Assembly: GCF_018139985.1 (NCBI RefSeq)
Contig: NZ_JAGSOU010000006.1
Location: 62,001 to 126,000, forward strand
DNA: 64,000 bases
From: Actibacterium sp. MT2.3-13A
GTDB lineage: Bacteria > Pseudomonadota > Alphaproteobacteria > Rhodobacterales > Rhodobacteraceae
Direction of reading: 5' to 3'
Below are positions 1 through 7,905 of this stretch, in pieces. Made by a program: the position numbers and the translations under genes. How positions within the stretch are numbered: the stretch's first letter is position 1; each line of letters opens with the position of its first letter. The notes under the pieces were generated by a model. That model ran no database searches. It saw only the letters and a list, made by a program, of their open reading frames with translations, and was not told the DNA's origin.

Positions 1-74
1 GCCGGATCGTCGCTGAATTCGAAAACGCGGACCTTCCGGCAAGCCGGATCGTGGACGCGATAACACACGGATAG
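1..74 (+). CDS. Sugar ABC transporter ATPase, C-terminal end only
   Basis: Only the last 23 codons are in the window (reading frame from base 3, stop TAG at 72-74). The peptide ends in RIVDAITHG, and its RIVAEF start resembles the tail of RbsA/MglA-type double ATPases, which close with a short 'RI..E' helix. The permease starts four bases after the stop, as in an rbsA-rbsC operon. The ATPase domains lie outside the window, so the identity rests on this tail plus the following permease and binding-protein genes. Confidence 0.6.
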   Translation, partial: RIVAEFENADLPASRIVDAITHG

Positions 75-78
75 AACG

Positions 79-1074
79 ATGAGCGTCACTGTTTCCACCA
101 AGACTCCCTCCGAAGCCGGGCGGAAGGCGCCGCGCACCCCGACCATAGACGCCGCCGTCCTGGGGCCGGGTCTGGCGCTGCTCGTGATGTTCATCGTCTA
201 TTCGATTGCGAGCCCGTATTTCCTGACAACGCAGAATATCACCAACGTCCTGGTGCAGAGCGCACCGCTGCTGATCCTGGCGGCCGGGCAGACCTTTGCC
301 CTGCTCATGGGCGGGCTTGACCTGTCTCAAGGGTCGATCATCAGCCTGGTGAGCGTCGTGACGGCCACGGTCATGATGAATTACGGCATCGTGCCGGGGG
401 CGCTGCTCGGGATCGGCTCCGGAATTGCGGTGGGCCTGGTGAACGGCTTTCTGGTCGGCCGGGCGCGTATCCAGCCGTTCATCGTCACCCTGGGGATGCT
501 CTACATCATCGCCGGCCTCGCATTGGTGGTGTCCGACGGTTCGACAATCTTCGGGCTGCCGCGTCCGGATGTGGACATCTTCTTCTGGTTCGGGGGCGGT
601 TTCGTGGGCCCGGTGCCCGTGCCTATTCTGATCGCGGCCGTTCTTCTGGGTCTTGCCTATTTCGTGCTCGCACGCACGCCGATCGGGCGCCACATCTACG
701 CCATTGGCGGGAATGAGCAGGTGGCCGTCATGTCCGGCATCGACGTGGGACGGGTCAAGATCTTCATTTTCGCGTTCAGCGGCGCCTATGCGGCCGTGGC
801 GGGGTTCATGCTCAGTGGACGTGTCATCTCCGGGCAGCCCCTGCTGGGATCGGGCGAACTTCTGCTGCAGTCGATCGGCGCCGTCATCATCGGCGGCACA
901 AGCATCTTCGGGGGGCGCGGCGGCGTGCTGCGCACGCTGCTGGGCGTCCTTGTCATCGCCTTCATGGTGAACGGCCTCAACCTGCTCACCATTTCGACCT
1001 TCACCCAGCAGGTGATCGTCGGCGCAATCATTATCTTGTCGGCTTGGGTGAATTCGTTCCGCCGCCGCAGCTGA
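79..1074 (+). CDS. Ribose-type sugar ABC transporter permease (RbsC-like)
   Basis: This 331-residue inner-membrane permease belongs to the BPD_transp_2 (RbsC/AraH) family. It has about eight to ten hydrophobic segments and the family features GGLDLSQGSIISL (about residues 85-97), a GRxIYAIGGNE segment near residue 211 and a glycine-rich GGTSIFGGRG loop near residue 273. It would form the channel with the upstream ATPase and take substrate from the binding protein encoded next. The ATG lies four bases after the ATPase stop, so the genes are tightly linked. The substrate is probably a monosaccharide or polyol, which is an inference from the family. Confidence 0.92.
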   Translation: MSVTVSTKTPSEAGRKAPRTPTIDAAVLGPGLALLVMFIVYSIASPYFLTTQNITNVLVQSAPLLILAAGQTFALLMGGLDLSQGSIISLVSVVTATVMMNYGIVPGALLGIGSGIAVGLVNGFLVGRARIQPFIVTLGMLYIIAGLALVVSDGSTIFGLPRPDVDIFFWFGGGFVGPVPVPILIAAVLLGLAYFVLARTPIGRHIYAIGGNEQVAVMSGIDVGRVKIFIFAFSGAYAAVAGFMLSGRVISGQPLLGSGELLLQSIGAVIIGGTSIFGGRGGVLRTLLGVLVIAFMVNGLNLLTISTFTQQVIVGAIIILSAWVNSFRRRS

Positions 1075-1138
1075 CAGAACAGAAGAATTCCGCCCCGCAA
1101 CGAAAAACCACGGCGGGATACAACAGAGGAGAAGAACT

Positions 1139-2113
1139 ATGGCGAGACTTGGAACCGTATTGCGCGGGGTTGGCCTGGCGCTGACAGCAACCCTTGCGAC
1201 AGCCGGAGCGGCGACCACCGCGGCCGCGCAGGAAAAGCAGATCGCTGTCATGCTGCCCGCTGCCGGCGACCCGTATTTCAAGATGAAGTCCTTCGGCTAT
1301 ATCGACGAAGGCAAGAAGCGCGGCTACGACGTGGTGATCTACGACGCCGGCGGCTACGGCAACCTGCAAAAGCAGGTGTCCCAGATCGAGGACGTGATCC
1401 AGCGCAAGGTGTCTGGCATCGTTCTGGTCCCCTCCAGCTCGGACGGCACCGTTCCGGTGGTGGAGAAGGCGATCGCCGCCGGGATTCCGGTCATCAATGA
1501 TGGCATCGCCACCAAATCCGACAAGATCACGGGCTTTGTCGGCGAGCCGTCCTATGTGATGACCGAGCTGCTGGCCGCCTATGCCGTGGACAAGCTGGGC
1601 GGCAAGGGCGATGTCGTCCTGCTGTCGGGCCCCAGCGGCCTGGACCTGACGCGGTTCCGCGTTGACGGCTTCAAGGATTACATCTCGAAATACCCCGGGA
1701 TGCAGGTCGTCGCCGAGAAATACACCTCGACCTCGTCTGCCGAGGCGCTGACGACGATGCAGGACTTCCTGCAGTCCCGGCCCACCGTCAAGGTCGTCTA
1801 TGCCTTCAACGGGCCGATCGCGATCGGCGCCGTGCAGGCCCTGCGCGCGGCCGGCAAGAAACCCGGCGACGTGATGGTCCTGACCACGGATATGGAGCCG
1901 GAAACCAAGCGCCTGATCGAGGAGGGCTGGATCGAGGCCACCGTCGTCAGCCAGCCGGTGACGATGGCGCGTCTTGCCGTGCAGCGCGCCATTGAGGCCA
2001 GCGAGGGCCAGTCGATTCCGAAGGAGACCCTGACCCAGGCCAGCCTGATTTCCAAGACCACGGTCGAGGCTGTCGACCTGTCCGGCCAGAGCGTCCCGGC
2101 CGACTGGAAATAA
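1139..2113 (+). CDS. Periplasmic sugar-binding protein of ABC transporter (RbsB-like)
   Basis: This 324-residue protein has a typical Sec signal peptide (residues 1 to about 30, cleavage near TAAAQ-EK) followed by a type I periplasmic-binding fold (Peripla_BP_4). Characteristic segments are IAVMLPAAGDPYFKMKSFGY, the 'VSGIVLVPSSSDGTV' strand-loop and the late 'KKPGDVMVLTTDMEP' segment. The ATG follows AGAGGAGAAGAACT. It should deliver a sugar or polyol to the permease encoded at 79-1074. A strong stem-loop follows its stop codon, which probably protects this transcript segment so that the binding protein is made in excess over downstream enzymes. Confidence 0.92.
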   Translation: MARLGTVLRGVGLALTATLATAGAATTAAAQEKQIAVMLPAAGDPYFKMKSFGYIDEGKKRGYDVVIYDAGGYGNLQKQVSQIEDVIQRKVSGIVLVPSSSDGTVPVVEKAIAAGIPVINDGIATKSDKITGFVGEPSYVMTELLAAYAVDKLGGKGDVVLLSGPSGLDLTRFRVDGFKDYISKYPGMQVVAEKYTSTSSAEALTTMQDFLQSRPTVKVVYAFNGPIAIGAVQALRAAGKKPGDVMVLTTDMEPETKRLIEEGWIEATVVSQPVTMARLAVQRAIEASEGQSIPKETLTQASLISKTTVEAVDLSGQSVPADWK

Positions 2114-2123
2114 CACCGATACA

Positions 2124-2148
2124 GGCGGCGGCCGGGCCGGCCGCCGCC
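2124..2148 (+). other. Strong GC stem-loop after the binding-protein gene
   Basis: Perfect 12-base arms (2124-2135 and 2137-2148) surround a single central base. In RNA this gives a stem of about 10 base pairs with a five-base loop. No U-tract follows, and the next gene starts 24 bases later. It therefore looks like an mRNA-stabilising or attenuating hairpin inside the operon rather than a terminator. Confidence 0.7.
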
Positions 2149-2172
2149 CCTTCCGCAGCAGGAGAGAGCAAG

Positions 2173-3357
2173 ATGACCACGCGGCGTTTCGACGGCACCG
2201 CCATTCCCAAGACGATCGTCAGCGGACCGGGCTGCCGTTCCGAGATTTCGGCCGAACTCGACAGGATGAAGGTGAATCGTGTGGCGATCGTCAGCAGCAC
2301 GAGCCTGGCCGCCAGGACGCCCTTCCTGCGCGAACTCACGGAAACGCTTGGAAGCCGCGTCGTGGCGGTGATCGACCGCGTGGAATCCAACCTGCCGGTT
2401 CAATCGGTTCGCATGGCGGTCGAGACCATGAAACGCGAAAAGCCCGAGGCGATCATCGCCATCGGCGGCGGCATCGTGCACGACATGGCCAAGGCGATTG
2501 CCGTCATGCTGCCCAGCGGCCGCGACATCGTCGAATTTGTCAGCCGGTTCGAGCCGCCGGACACGTTTCACGGCATCGAGATCGACATCGAGCCGCTGCC
2601 GGTGCTGACCATGCCCAGCACGTTTTCGGCCGCCGACGTCGTTGCCGGCGGCGCGGTCACGGATACCGAGCGCGGCGAAAAGCTGATCTTCGTGCATCCC
2701 AAACTCACGCCGGCCGCCGTGTTCCTGGACGCCGAGGTGGTCGCCTCCACGCCGACCCGCATCCTGGCGGCAAGCGGCATGAACGCGATCCACCATTGCC
2801 TTGAGGCCAGCTATTCGAAGGGCGCGCAGCCCATCACCGATGCGTTCGCCTTTGCAGCGCTACGCAGCTTACTGGCCGTGCTGCCCGAATTTTCCGACGC
2901 GGGCAGCCCGCCCGCGCTGGACAGGGTCCAGACCGCCATCGACGCGGCGTCGATGTCGGGCCTGACCTATGCGAATTCCTGGCTCGGCATCGGCCACTCG
3001 GTCTGTCACAGCCTCGGCGGGCGCTACAACCTGTCCCACAGCGAGGCCAATTCGGTGATGGTCCTGCAAAGCCTCCGTTTCAACTTCGAGGCCGCCCGGC
3101 CCAAACTGGCCGAAGCCGCCCGCGCCGCAGGCGTATCGGTCTCTCCGGACGACAAGGCTGCGGCCGAGGCCCTGGTCGCTGCGGTCGAGGCGGTGTCGGA
3201 TGCGATCGGCACCCCCAAGCGCCTGTCGGAGATCGGTCTGCCCCCCGGGCAGTCCGCAAGGATCGCCGAAGACGTTCTGGGCGACCCGCAGACCTATTGG
3301 AACCCGCGCCCGGCGACAGCCGATGAGATCATCAGCTGGCTGGACGCGGCTTGGTAA
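2173..3357 (+). CDS. Iron-type alcohol dehydrogenase, maleylacetate-reductase-like branch
   Basis: This 394-residue group III (Fe-ADH) dehydrogenase has the nucleotide-binding GGG at 98-100 followed by D104. By spacing with the FucO family the four metal positions are 204, 208, 275 and 289. Here they are Asn204, His208, His275 and His289, so the usual first ligand Asp is Asn. A similar 'NA..H' pattern occurs, as far as I recall, in maleylacetate-reductase-like members, some of which do not depend on a metal. It would oxidise an alcohol or reduce an aldehyde or keto acid. It precedes an aldehyde dehydrogenase, so an alcohol-to-acid sequence is plausible. RBS: GCAGGAGAGAG before the ATG. Confidence 0.85.
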   Translation: MTTRRFDGTAIPKTIVSGPGCRSEISAELDRMKVNRVAIVSSTSLAARTPFLRELTETLGSRVVAVIDRVESNLPVQSVRMAVETMKREKPEAIIAIGGGIVHDMAKAIAVMLPSGRDIVEFVSRFEPPDTFHGIEIDIEPLPVLTMPSTFSAADVVAGGAVTDTERGEKLIFVHPKLTPAAVFLDAEVVASTPTRILAASGMNAIHHCLEASYSKGAQPITDAFAFAALRSLLAVLPEFSDAGSPPALDRVQTAIDAASMSGLTYANSWLGIGHSVCHSLGGRYNLSHSEANSVMVLQSLRFNFEAARPKLAEAARAAGVSVSPDDKAAAEALVAAVEAVSDAIGTPKRLSEIGLPPGQSARIAEDVLGDPQTYWNPRPATADEIISWLDAAW

Positions 3358-3391
3358 CGCGGCGGACCGCAATAACGATGAAGGACAACAG

Positions 3392-4918
3392 ATGCCTCTT
3401 CCCTTGACTGACCGCCTCGCCCTCCTGCGCGACGCCTTTCCGGCGGACGTGAGCGGCACGGTTCCGCTCTGGGTGAATGGAGAGTGGAGAAAAGGCACCC
3501 CGGGCGAAGAGTTTGCCTGCGTAGATCCGACTCTCGGCGAAACTCTCGTTCCGGTCGCCTCGAGCACGTCCGATGATATCGGTGCCGCGGTCGAGGCCGC
3601 AAAGCGCGCTCAGCGGGCCTGGTGGGATCTCGACGGGCAAGACCGGGCGCGCGTGTTGCGGGGCATCGCAGACGGCATCCGCGCGAATGCAAAGGCATTG
3701 GGCACGCTCGACACGCTCGATGCGGGGCGGCCGATAAGGGATACGGTGGCGCGCGACACGGAGCGCGCCGCCCGTCTGTTCGAGTTCTTTGCCGGGACCA
3801 CGGACCGGCTGCGCGGTGCGTTCATCCCGGTGCAGCCGGGCCGCAGCAACACCATCGAGTACGAACCGATCGGGATCGTGGGGGCAATCACGCCGTGGAA
3901 CTACCCGCTCACCAACGCCGCGGGAAAAATCGCGCCGGCTCTGGCCACGGGCAACGCGGTGATCCTGAAACCGGCGGAGGATTCCCCGCTCTCGGCTCTG
4001 ATGCTGGCCTGGGTCGCGCATCGGGCCGGGTTGCCTGCGGGTCTGCTGAACGTCCTGAACGGGCCCGGCCCGCGGGTGGGCGATGCCATGGTCCGCCATC
4101 CCGACATTGGCAAGATCACCTTTACCGGCTCGACATCCGTCGGCCGGACCATCGGGGCATTGGCGGGCGCCGAGCTGAAATCCGTGACCCTGGAGCTTGG
4201 CGGCAAGACCGGCTTCATGGTCTTTGCCGATGCGGACCTGGAACGCGCCGCCGATGCGCTGGTCTTTTCCGCGTTCAACAATGCGGGCCAGACCTGCACG
4301 GCGGGGTCCCGGCTTCTGGTCGAGGAACGTGTCGCCGGCGACTTCCTGAAACTGGTCTCCGCGCGGATCGAACGTATCCGGATTGGCGACCCGCTCGACC
4401 CGGAAACGCAACTGGGCCCCGCCATCTCGTCGCGGCACAGGGAGCAGGTTCTGGCGCGCATGGCCGAAGCGGAAAAAGCCGGGCTGGTGCCGCTGGCAAC
4501 CTCATGCCCGCAATTGCCGGGGCACGGTTTCTTCCTGGCGCCGACCGTCTATGTCGACGTCGATCCGAAACTCGCTGTCGCACAAGAGGAAATCTTCGGC
4601 CCGCTGGTCACCGTCAGCACCTTCCGGGACGAGGATGAGGCGATCGCAATCGCCAACGGCACGCCATACGGGTTGGCGACGACGGCCTGGACCTCCGACA
4701 TCTTCAGGGCCCGCAGGATTTCGCGCCGGGCGCAGACCGGTATCGTCTGGCTGAACACCGCCCACAGCCTTCACCCCGGTTCCCCCTATGGCGGGTACAA
4801 GCAGAGCGGCCTAGGCCTCGAAATGGGCGAGGAGGCGATCCGCCAGCACATGCGCATCAAGACCGTCTGGAGCGAGGATGGACCATGGCAGAGTCCCTGG
4901 GCGTCGGCCCCCGCATGA
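3392..4918 (+). CDS. NAD(P)-dependent aldehyde dehydrogenase
   Basis: This 508-residue ALDH-superfamily enzyme has all catalytic residues: Asn170 in TPWN, the general base Glu268 in TLELGGK, and the nucleophile Cys302 in NNAGQTC. It resembles betaine- or gamma-aminobutyraldehyde-type members. The open frame extends 64 codons upstream into the dehydrogenase gene, but the ATG at 3392 has an AAGGA ribosome site and starts a normal ALDH N-terminus with WVNGEWRKG at about 27-35. It probably oxidises the aldehyde made by the preceding Fe-type dehydrogenase. Substrate not determinable. Confidence 0.92.
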   Translation: MPLPLTDRLALLRDAFPADVSGTVPLWVNGEWRKGTPGEEFACVDPTLGETLVPVASSTSDDIGAAVEAAKRAQRAWWDLDGQDRARVLRGIADGIRANAKALGTLDTLDAGRPIRDTVARDTERAARLFEFFAGTTDRLRGAFIPVQPGRSNTIEYEPIGIVGAITPWNYPLTNAAGKIAPALATGNAVILKPAEDSPLSALMLAWVAHRAGLPAGLLNVLNGPGPRVGDAMVRHPDIGKITFTGSTSVGRTIGALAGAELKSVTLELGGKTGFMVFADADLERAADALVFSAFNNAGQTCTAGSRLLVEERVAGDFLKLVSARIERIRIGDPLDPETQLGPAISSRHREQVLARMAEAEKAGLVPLATSCPQLPGHGFFLAPTVYVDVDPKLAVAQEEIFGPLVTVSTFRDEDEAIAIANGTPYGLATTAWTSDIFRARRISRRAQTGIVWLNTAHSLHPGSPYGGYKQSGLGLEMGEEAIRQHMRIKTVWSEDGPWQSPWASAPA

Positions 4919-6213
4919 CCGCGCCCTCGCCCCTTGAACAGATGGATGCCGGCCTTCGGCGGCAGCTCGCTGATGGGGCCGCAGCGCTGCGGCCCTGGCT
5001 GGTCGATCTGCGCCGCCATTTCCACCGCCACCCGGAGCTTGGCTGGCGCGAAGTGGAAACCACGCGCCGGATCGTCGCCGAGCTGACAGATCTGGGGTAC
5101 GAGACGATATCGGGGCGCGACCTTCTGGGCGACACAGCGCGGTTGGGCATGAGCAGCGCAGCGATCCCGGGCGAAGGCGACACCGGCTGCCTGGCGATCT
5201 TCGATACCGGACGTCCGGGCCCGACCGTGTGCCTGCGGGTCGATATCGATGCATTGCCGATCAGGGAAGCGAACGAAAATCACAAACCGGCAGCCGAAGG
5301 CTGGGCATCCGAGGCGGAAGGCGTGATGCATGCCTGCGGCCATGACGGGCACATCGCGCTCGGCCTCGGCACTGCCCGCCTTGTCAGGCCTTTGCTCGAA
5401 AGCGGGCGAGGAAAGTTGAAGCTGCTTTTCCAGCCTGCCGAAGAGGGCGGGAGGGGAGCGCGCGCTGTTGTCGATGCGGGGTGGATGGAAGATGTCGATC
5501 TTTTCCTTGCCGTCCACCTGGGGCTGGGCGTTCCGTCCGGCACGGTCGCGCTGGACGTCAACGAGTTCCTCGCGACCAGGAAATACGCAGTCGCGCTGGA
5601 AGGCCGCCCTGCCCATGCCGGGAAAGAGCCCGAGGCTGGGCGCAACGCCTTGCTCGCGGCCTGCCAGATGGTTCCGGCGCTGCACGCTCTGGCGCAGTCC
5701 AGCATCGCCGGCGTGCGGGTCAATGTCGGGCGGCTTGAGGCTGGGACCGCACTCAATATCGTTCCGCAGTTCGCGCGTTTCGAATTCGAGATCCGCGCCG
5801 GGACGAACGAAGCGCTGGAGGATCTGGATCTCCGATGCAGGCGACTGGTCGAGGCCACGGCGCAGGCGCACGAGGTGCGAAGCGTGATGGAATTGCGGGG
5901 CAGCGCCGAAGCCTGGCGCAACCCGGGTGAGATGGTGACTTGGGCGGAGGGCATAAACCGCGCCACCTCGGTCTACGAGCATACGCTGCAGGACCACCCC
6001 TTCGGCGCCAGCGAAGACGCGACCGTTCTCGCCAATGCGGTCACGGCGGACGGGGGGCGAGCCGCCATTTTCGTGCTCGGAGCGGATCTTGCCGACGGCC
6101 ACCACACCCCACATTTCGATTTCGACGAAGACGCGCTTGCGCCGGGCGTGCATCTGCTGGGAGCACTTATTGCCTCGGCCCTCGCGATCACGTCCGGAGA
6201 AGCCAGGAAATAA
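4885..6213 (+). CDS. M20 amidohydrolase, AbgA-like (aminoacyl-aromatic or similar amide hydrolase)
   Basis: This 442-residue metallo-amidohydrolase of peptidase family M20D is strikingly like AbgA, the p-aminobenzoyl-glutamate hydrolase subunit. Shared features are the length, MHACGHDGH (148-156; likely metal ligands Cys151 and His153), LFQPAEEG near 181-188, the AVHLGLGVPSGTV region and the late SEDATVLANAV segment. It hydrolyses an amide bond to release an amine or amino acid. The gene overlaps the aldehyde dehydrogenase by 34 bases from ATG 4885; an alternative ATG at 4915 forms an ATGA overlap with that stop. Either start keeps the catalytic domain. Confidence 0.88.
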   Translation: MAESLGVGPRMTAPSPLEQMDAGLRRQLADGAAALRPWLVDLRRHFHRHPELGWREVETTRRIVAELTDLGYETISGRDLLGDTARLGMSSAAIPGEGDTGCLAIFDTGRPGPTVCLRVDIDALPIREANENHKPAAEGWASEAEGVMHACGHDGHIALGLGTARLVRPLLESGRGKLKLLFQPAEEGGRGARAVVDAGWMEDVDLFLAVHLGLGVPSGTVALDVNEFLATRKYAVALEGRPAHAGKEPEAGRNALLAACQMVPALHALAQSSIAGVRVNVGRLEAGTALNIVPQFARFEFEIRAGTNEALEDLDLRCRRLVEATAQAHEVRSVMELRGSAEAWRNPGEMVTWAEGINRATSVYEHTLQDHPFGASEDATVLANAVTADGGRAAIFVLGADLADGHHTPHFDFDEDALAPGVHLLGALIASALAITSGEARK

Positions 6214-6583
6214 CAACCGCCCACCCGCCCATTCCACGGTCCAATGTCCAGAAACCATTATCACGATCGAAACGAGGCCGTTCATGGGCCAGCAATCAAA
6301 CCGTGCCACCCGGTTGGAGGAACATTTCCGGAGGTGCCAACGACGGTGATGATCGTCCGCACTCGGCTGCGCCGGGCGCTGGCGCGACCGGAAAGACAGA
6401 CAGAGCGGCGCGCGCGCTCCATTGCCGGCCACCGGCGGCCAGGATCGGCGTCCAAGGGTGCGCTCGGGTTGACATGCAAGACAATTTCCGCGCCAATTCC
6501 GAATTGGTGTGGAAATTGTCTCACGTTGTCCTGTCGAGGTTCGGAATGACCCTGGCTGGCACCAGATCCTGAAGGAGACCGTA
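6214..6583. promoter_or_regulatory. Intergenic control region before the CoA-transferase operon
   Basis: 370 bases without a convincing gene. A possible leader peptide of 21 codons (6283-6348) has only a weak ribosome site. The distal part holds a TTGACA hexamer at 6469-6474, immediately followed by the 41-bp nested palindrome at 6480-6520. No good -10 hexamer is evident at 17 bases (CCAATT at 6493-6498 is the nearest), so any promoter here would overlap the palindrome and could need or resist a bound regulator. Confidence 0.55.
6480..6520. promoter_or_regulatory. 41-bp nested palindrome, probable operator
   Basis: Outer arms GACAATTTCC (6480-6489) and GGAAATTGTC (6511-6520) are perfect reverse complements. 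Inner arms CCAATTC (6493-6499) and GAATTGG (6501-6507) are also perfect, all centred on base 6500. Only the three-base spacers GCG and TGT break the symmetry. This arrangement fits two stacked dyads bound by a dimer or dimer pair. It lies just downstream of TTGACA and 64 bases upstream of the TTG start at 6584. The regulator is not identified; the nearest encoded candidate is the GntR protein at 17052-17771. Confidence 0.7.
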
Positions 6584-7783
6584 TTGCAGCAGAACATTCA
6601 GCCTTTTGACGGTATCAGAGTTCTTGACCTGACACATGTGCTCGCCGGCCCCTTTGCCACCTATCAGCTTGCGGTTCTGGGGGCGGACGTCATCAAGGTC
6701 GAAAATCCATCCGATCCCGATATGGCCCGCGAATGGGGGCCGGAGCCTTCGCTCAATGGCAGGCGGATGGGCACGGCCTTCCTGACCCAAGGCGGCAATA
6801 AGCGCGCAATCGCGCTGGACTTGGCCACCGCCCAGGGGCGCGAGGTTCTGTTGAAGCTTGTGGAAGGCGCCGACGTGCTGGTTGAGAACTACCGTCCCGG
6901 CGCTCTTGCCGCACTGGGACTTGACGATGAGACCCTGGCGCGGGCGAACCCGCAGCTCATTCATGTCTCCATGTCGGCTTTTGGACAGCACGGTCCGCGC
7001 GGTGAAATGACGGCCTATGATTATGTGATCCAGGCGACGTCGGGGCTCATGGCGATGACAGGCACCAAGGAAGTGCACCCGATCAAGTTCGGCCCCGCGG
7101 CTGTCGACTATGCCACCGGCACGACGGGGGCTTTCGCGATCTCGGCGGCGCTTCTTCAGCGTCACCGTACCGGCAAAGGGCAGCGCGTGGATCTCGCAAT
7201 GCTGGACGTTGCGATGGTTCTGATGAGCCTCGATCTGACGGCACTGACCCGCGCCGGGGTGGAGCCGGAGCCCTCGGGCAACCTGACTGTCCAGGCGACC
7301 TGCAATGCCTACCAGACAAAGGATGGGCTGGTGATGCTGGGCGCGAGCAACATGAAGCAATATCGGCGACTTTGGCGGGCGCTGGAGCGGCCCGATATGA
7401 TCCGCGAAAGCTACGCGGCGCGCCACGAGGCTTTCGATGATGAGGTCGCGCTTCTGACGGATATCATGCTGACCCGCTCGGCGCAGGAGTGGGAAGACTA
7501 TCTCCAGTCCCATCATGTGCCTGCCGCCCGGGTGAGGCGGATGCCCGAGGCCTTTCAGGATCCGCAGTTCCGAACGCGCAACGTCTTTGCCGAGATCGAT
7601 GACCCTGAGACCGGCTCGCTGACGGTGCCTCTGAACGCGTTCAAGTTGGCTCATGGAGGTGGACGGCTGGAGCGTGTGCCGCCGCGGGTCGGTCAGCATT
7701 CGGAGGAAATTCTGCGCGAATTAGGCTACGATGAAGCAGAGATTCCCGCAGTGCTCAGTGCTTGCGGACAGGACCGCGCCTGA
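6584..7783 (+). CDS. CaiB/BaiF family (class III) CoA-transferase
   Basis: 399 residues of the class III CoA-transferase family, which moves CoA between acyl donors and carboxylic acids via an aspartyl-CoA thioester. The expected catalytic Asp is Asp175 in AAVDYATG. N-terminal VLDLTHVLAGP (13-23) and VLVENYRPG (98-106) are family signatures. The open frame starts at ATG 6509 inside the palindrome region, but TTG 6584 is preferred because GAAGGAG lies six bases before it and the family's N-terminus begins right there. It is first in the operon that runs into the dehydratase gene after a 122-base AT-rich gap. It may activate a sugar-derived or dicarboxylic acid. Confidence 0.88.
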   Translation: MQQNIQPFDGIRVLDLTHVLAGPFATYQLAVLGADVIKVENPSDPDMAREWGPEPSLNGRRMGTAFLTQGGNKRAIALDLATAQGREVLLKLVEGADVLVENYRPGALAALGLDDETLARANPQLIHVSMSAFGQHGPRGEMTAYDYVIQATSGLMAMTGTKEVHPIKFGPAAVDYATGTTGAFAISAALLQRHRTGKGQRVDLAMLDVAMVLMSLDLTALTRAGVEPEPSGNLTVQATCNAYQTKDGLVMLGASNMKQYRRLWRALERPDMIRESYAARHEAFDDEVALLTDIMLTRSAQEWEDYLQSHHVPAARVRRMPEAFQDPQFRTRNVFAEIDDPETGSLTVPLNAFKLAHGGGRLERVPPRVGQHSEEILRELGYDEAEIPAVLSACGQDRA

Positions 7784-7797
7784 ACGGGAAAAGTGCG

Positions 7798-7890
7798 AAA
7801 TGCCAGCTATTAATTGTTGACTTTGAATGGGAAATACAAAACATTTATCCATATAATGTTTAGTAATGGTTCTGATTTGATCTGACATTG
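7798..7890 (+). promoter_or_regulatory. AT-rich promoter/operator region before the dehydratase gene
   Basis: An unusually AT-rich stretch for this genome. It contains TTGACT (7817-7822), TTGAAT (7823-7828) with TATCCA 17 bases further on (7846-7851), and TATAAT at 7852-7857. An inverted repeat AAACATT (7839-7845) / AATGTTT (7855-7861) with a nine-base spacer covers the presumed -10 region. It suggests an internal, regulator-controlled promoter for the dehydratase-transport operon. The exact -35/-10 pair is uncertain. Confidence 0.45.
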
Positions 7891-7905
7891 GGGCTGGGAG
7901 GAACA

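Noticed and set aside
6283-6348. 21-codon ORF starting MGQQSNRATR before the CoA-transferase gene
   Set aside because: Weak ribosome site and no conserved feature; could be a leader peptide but cannot be supported.
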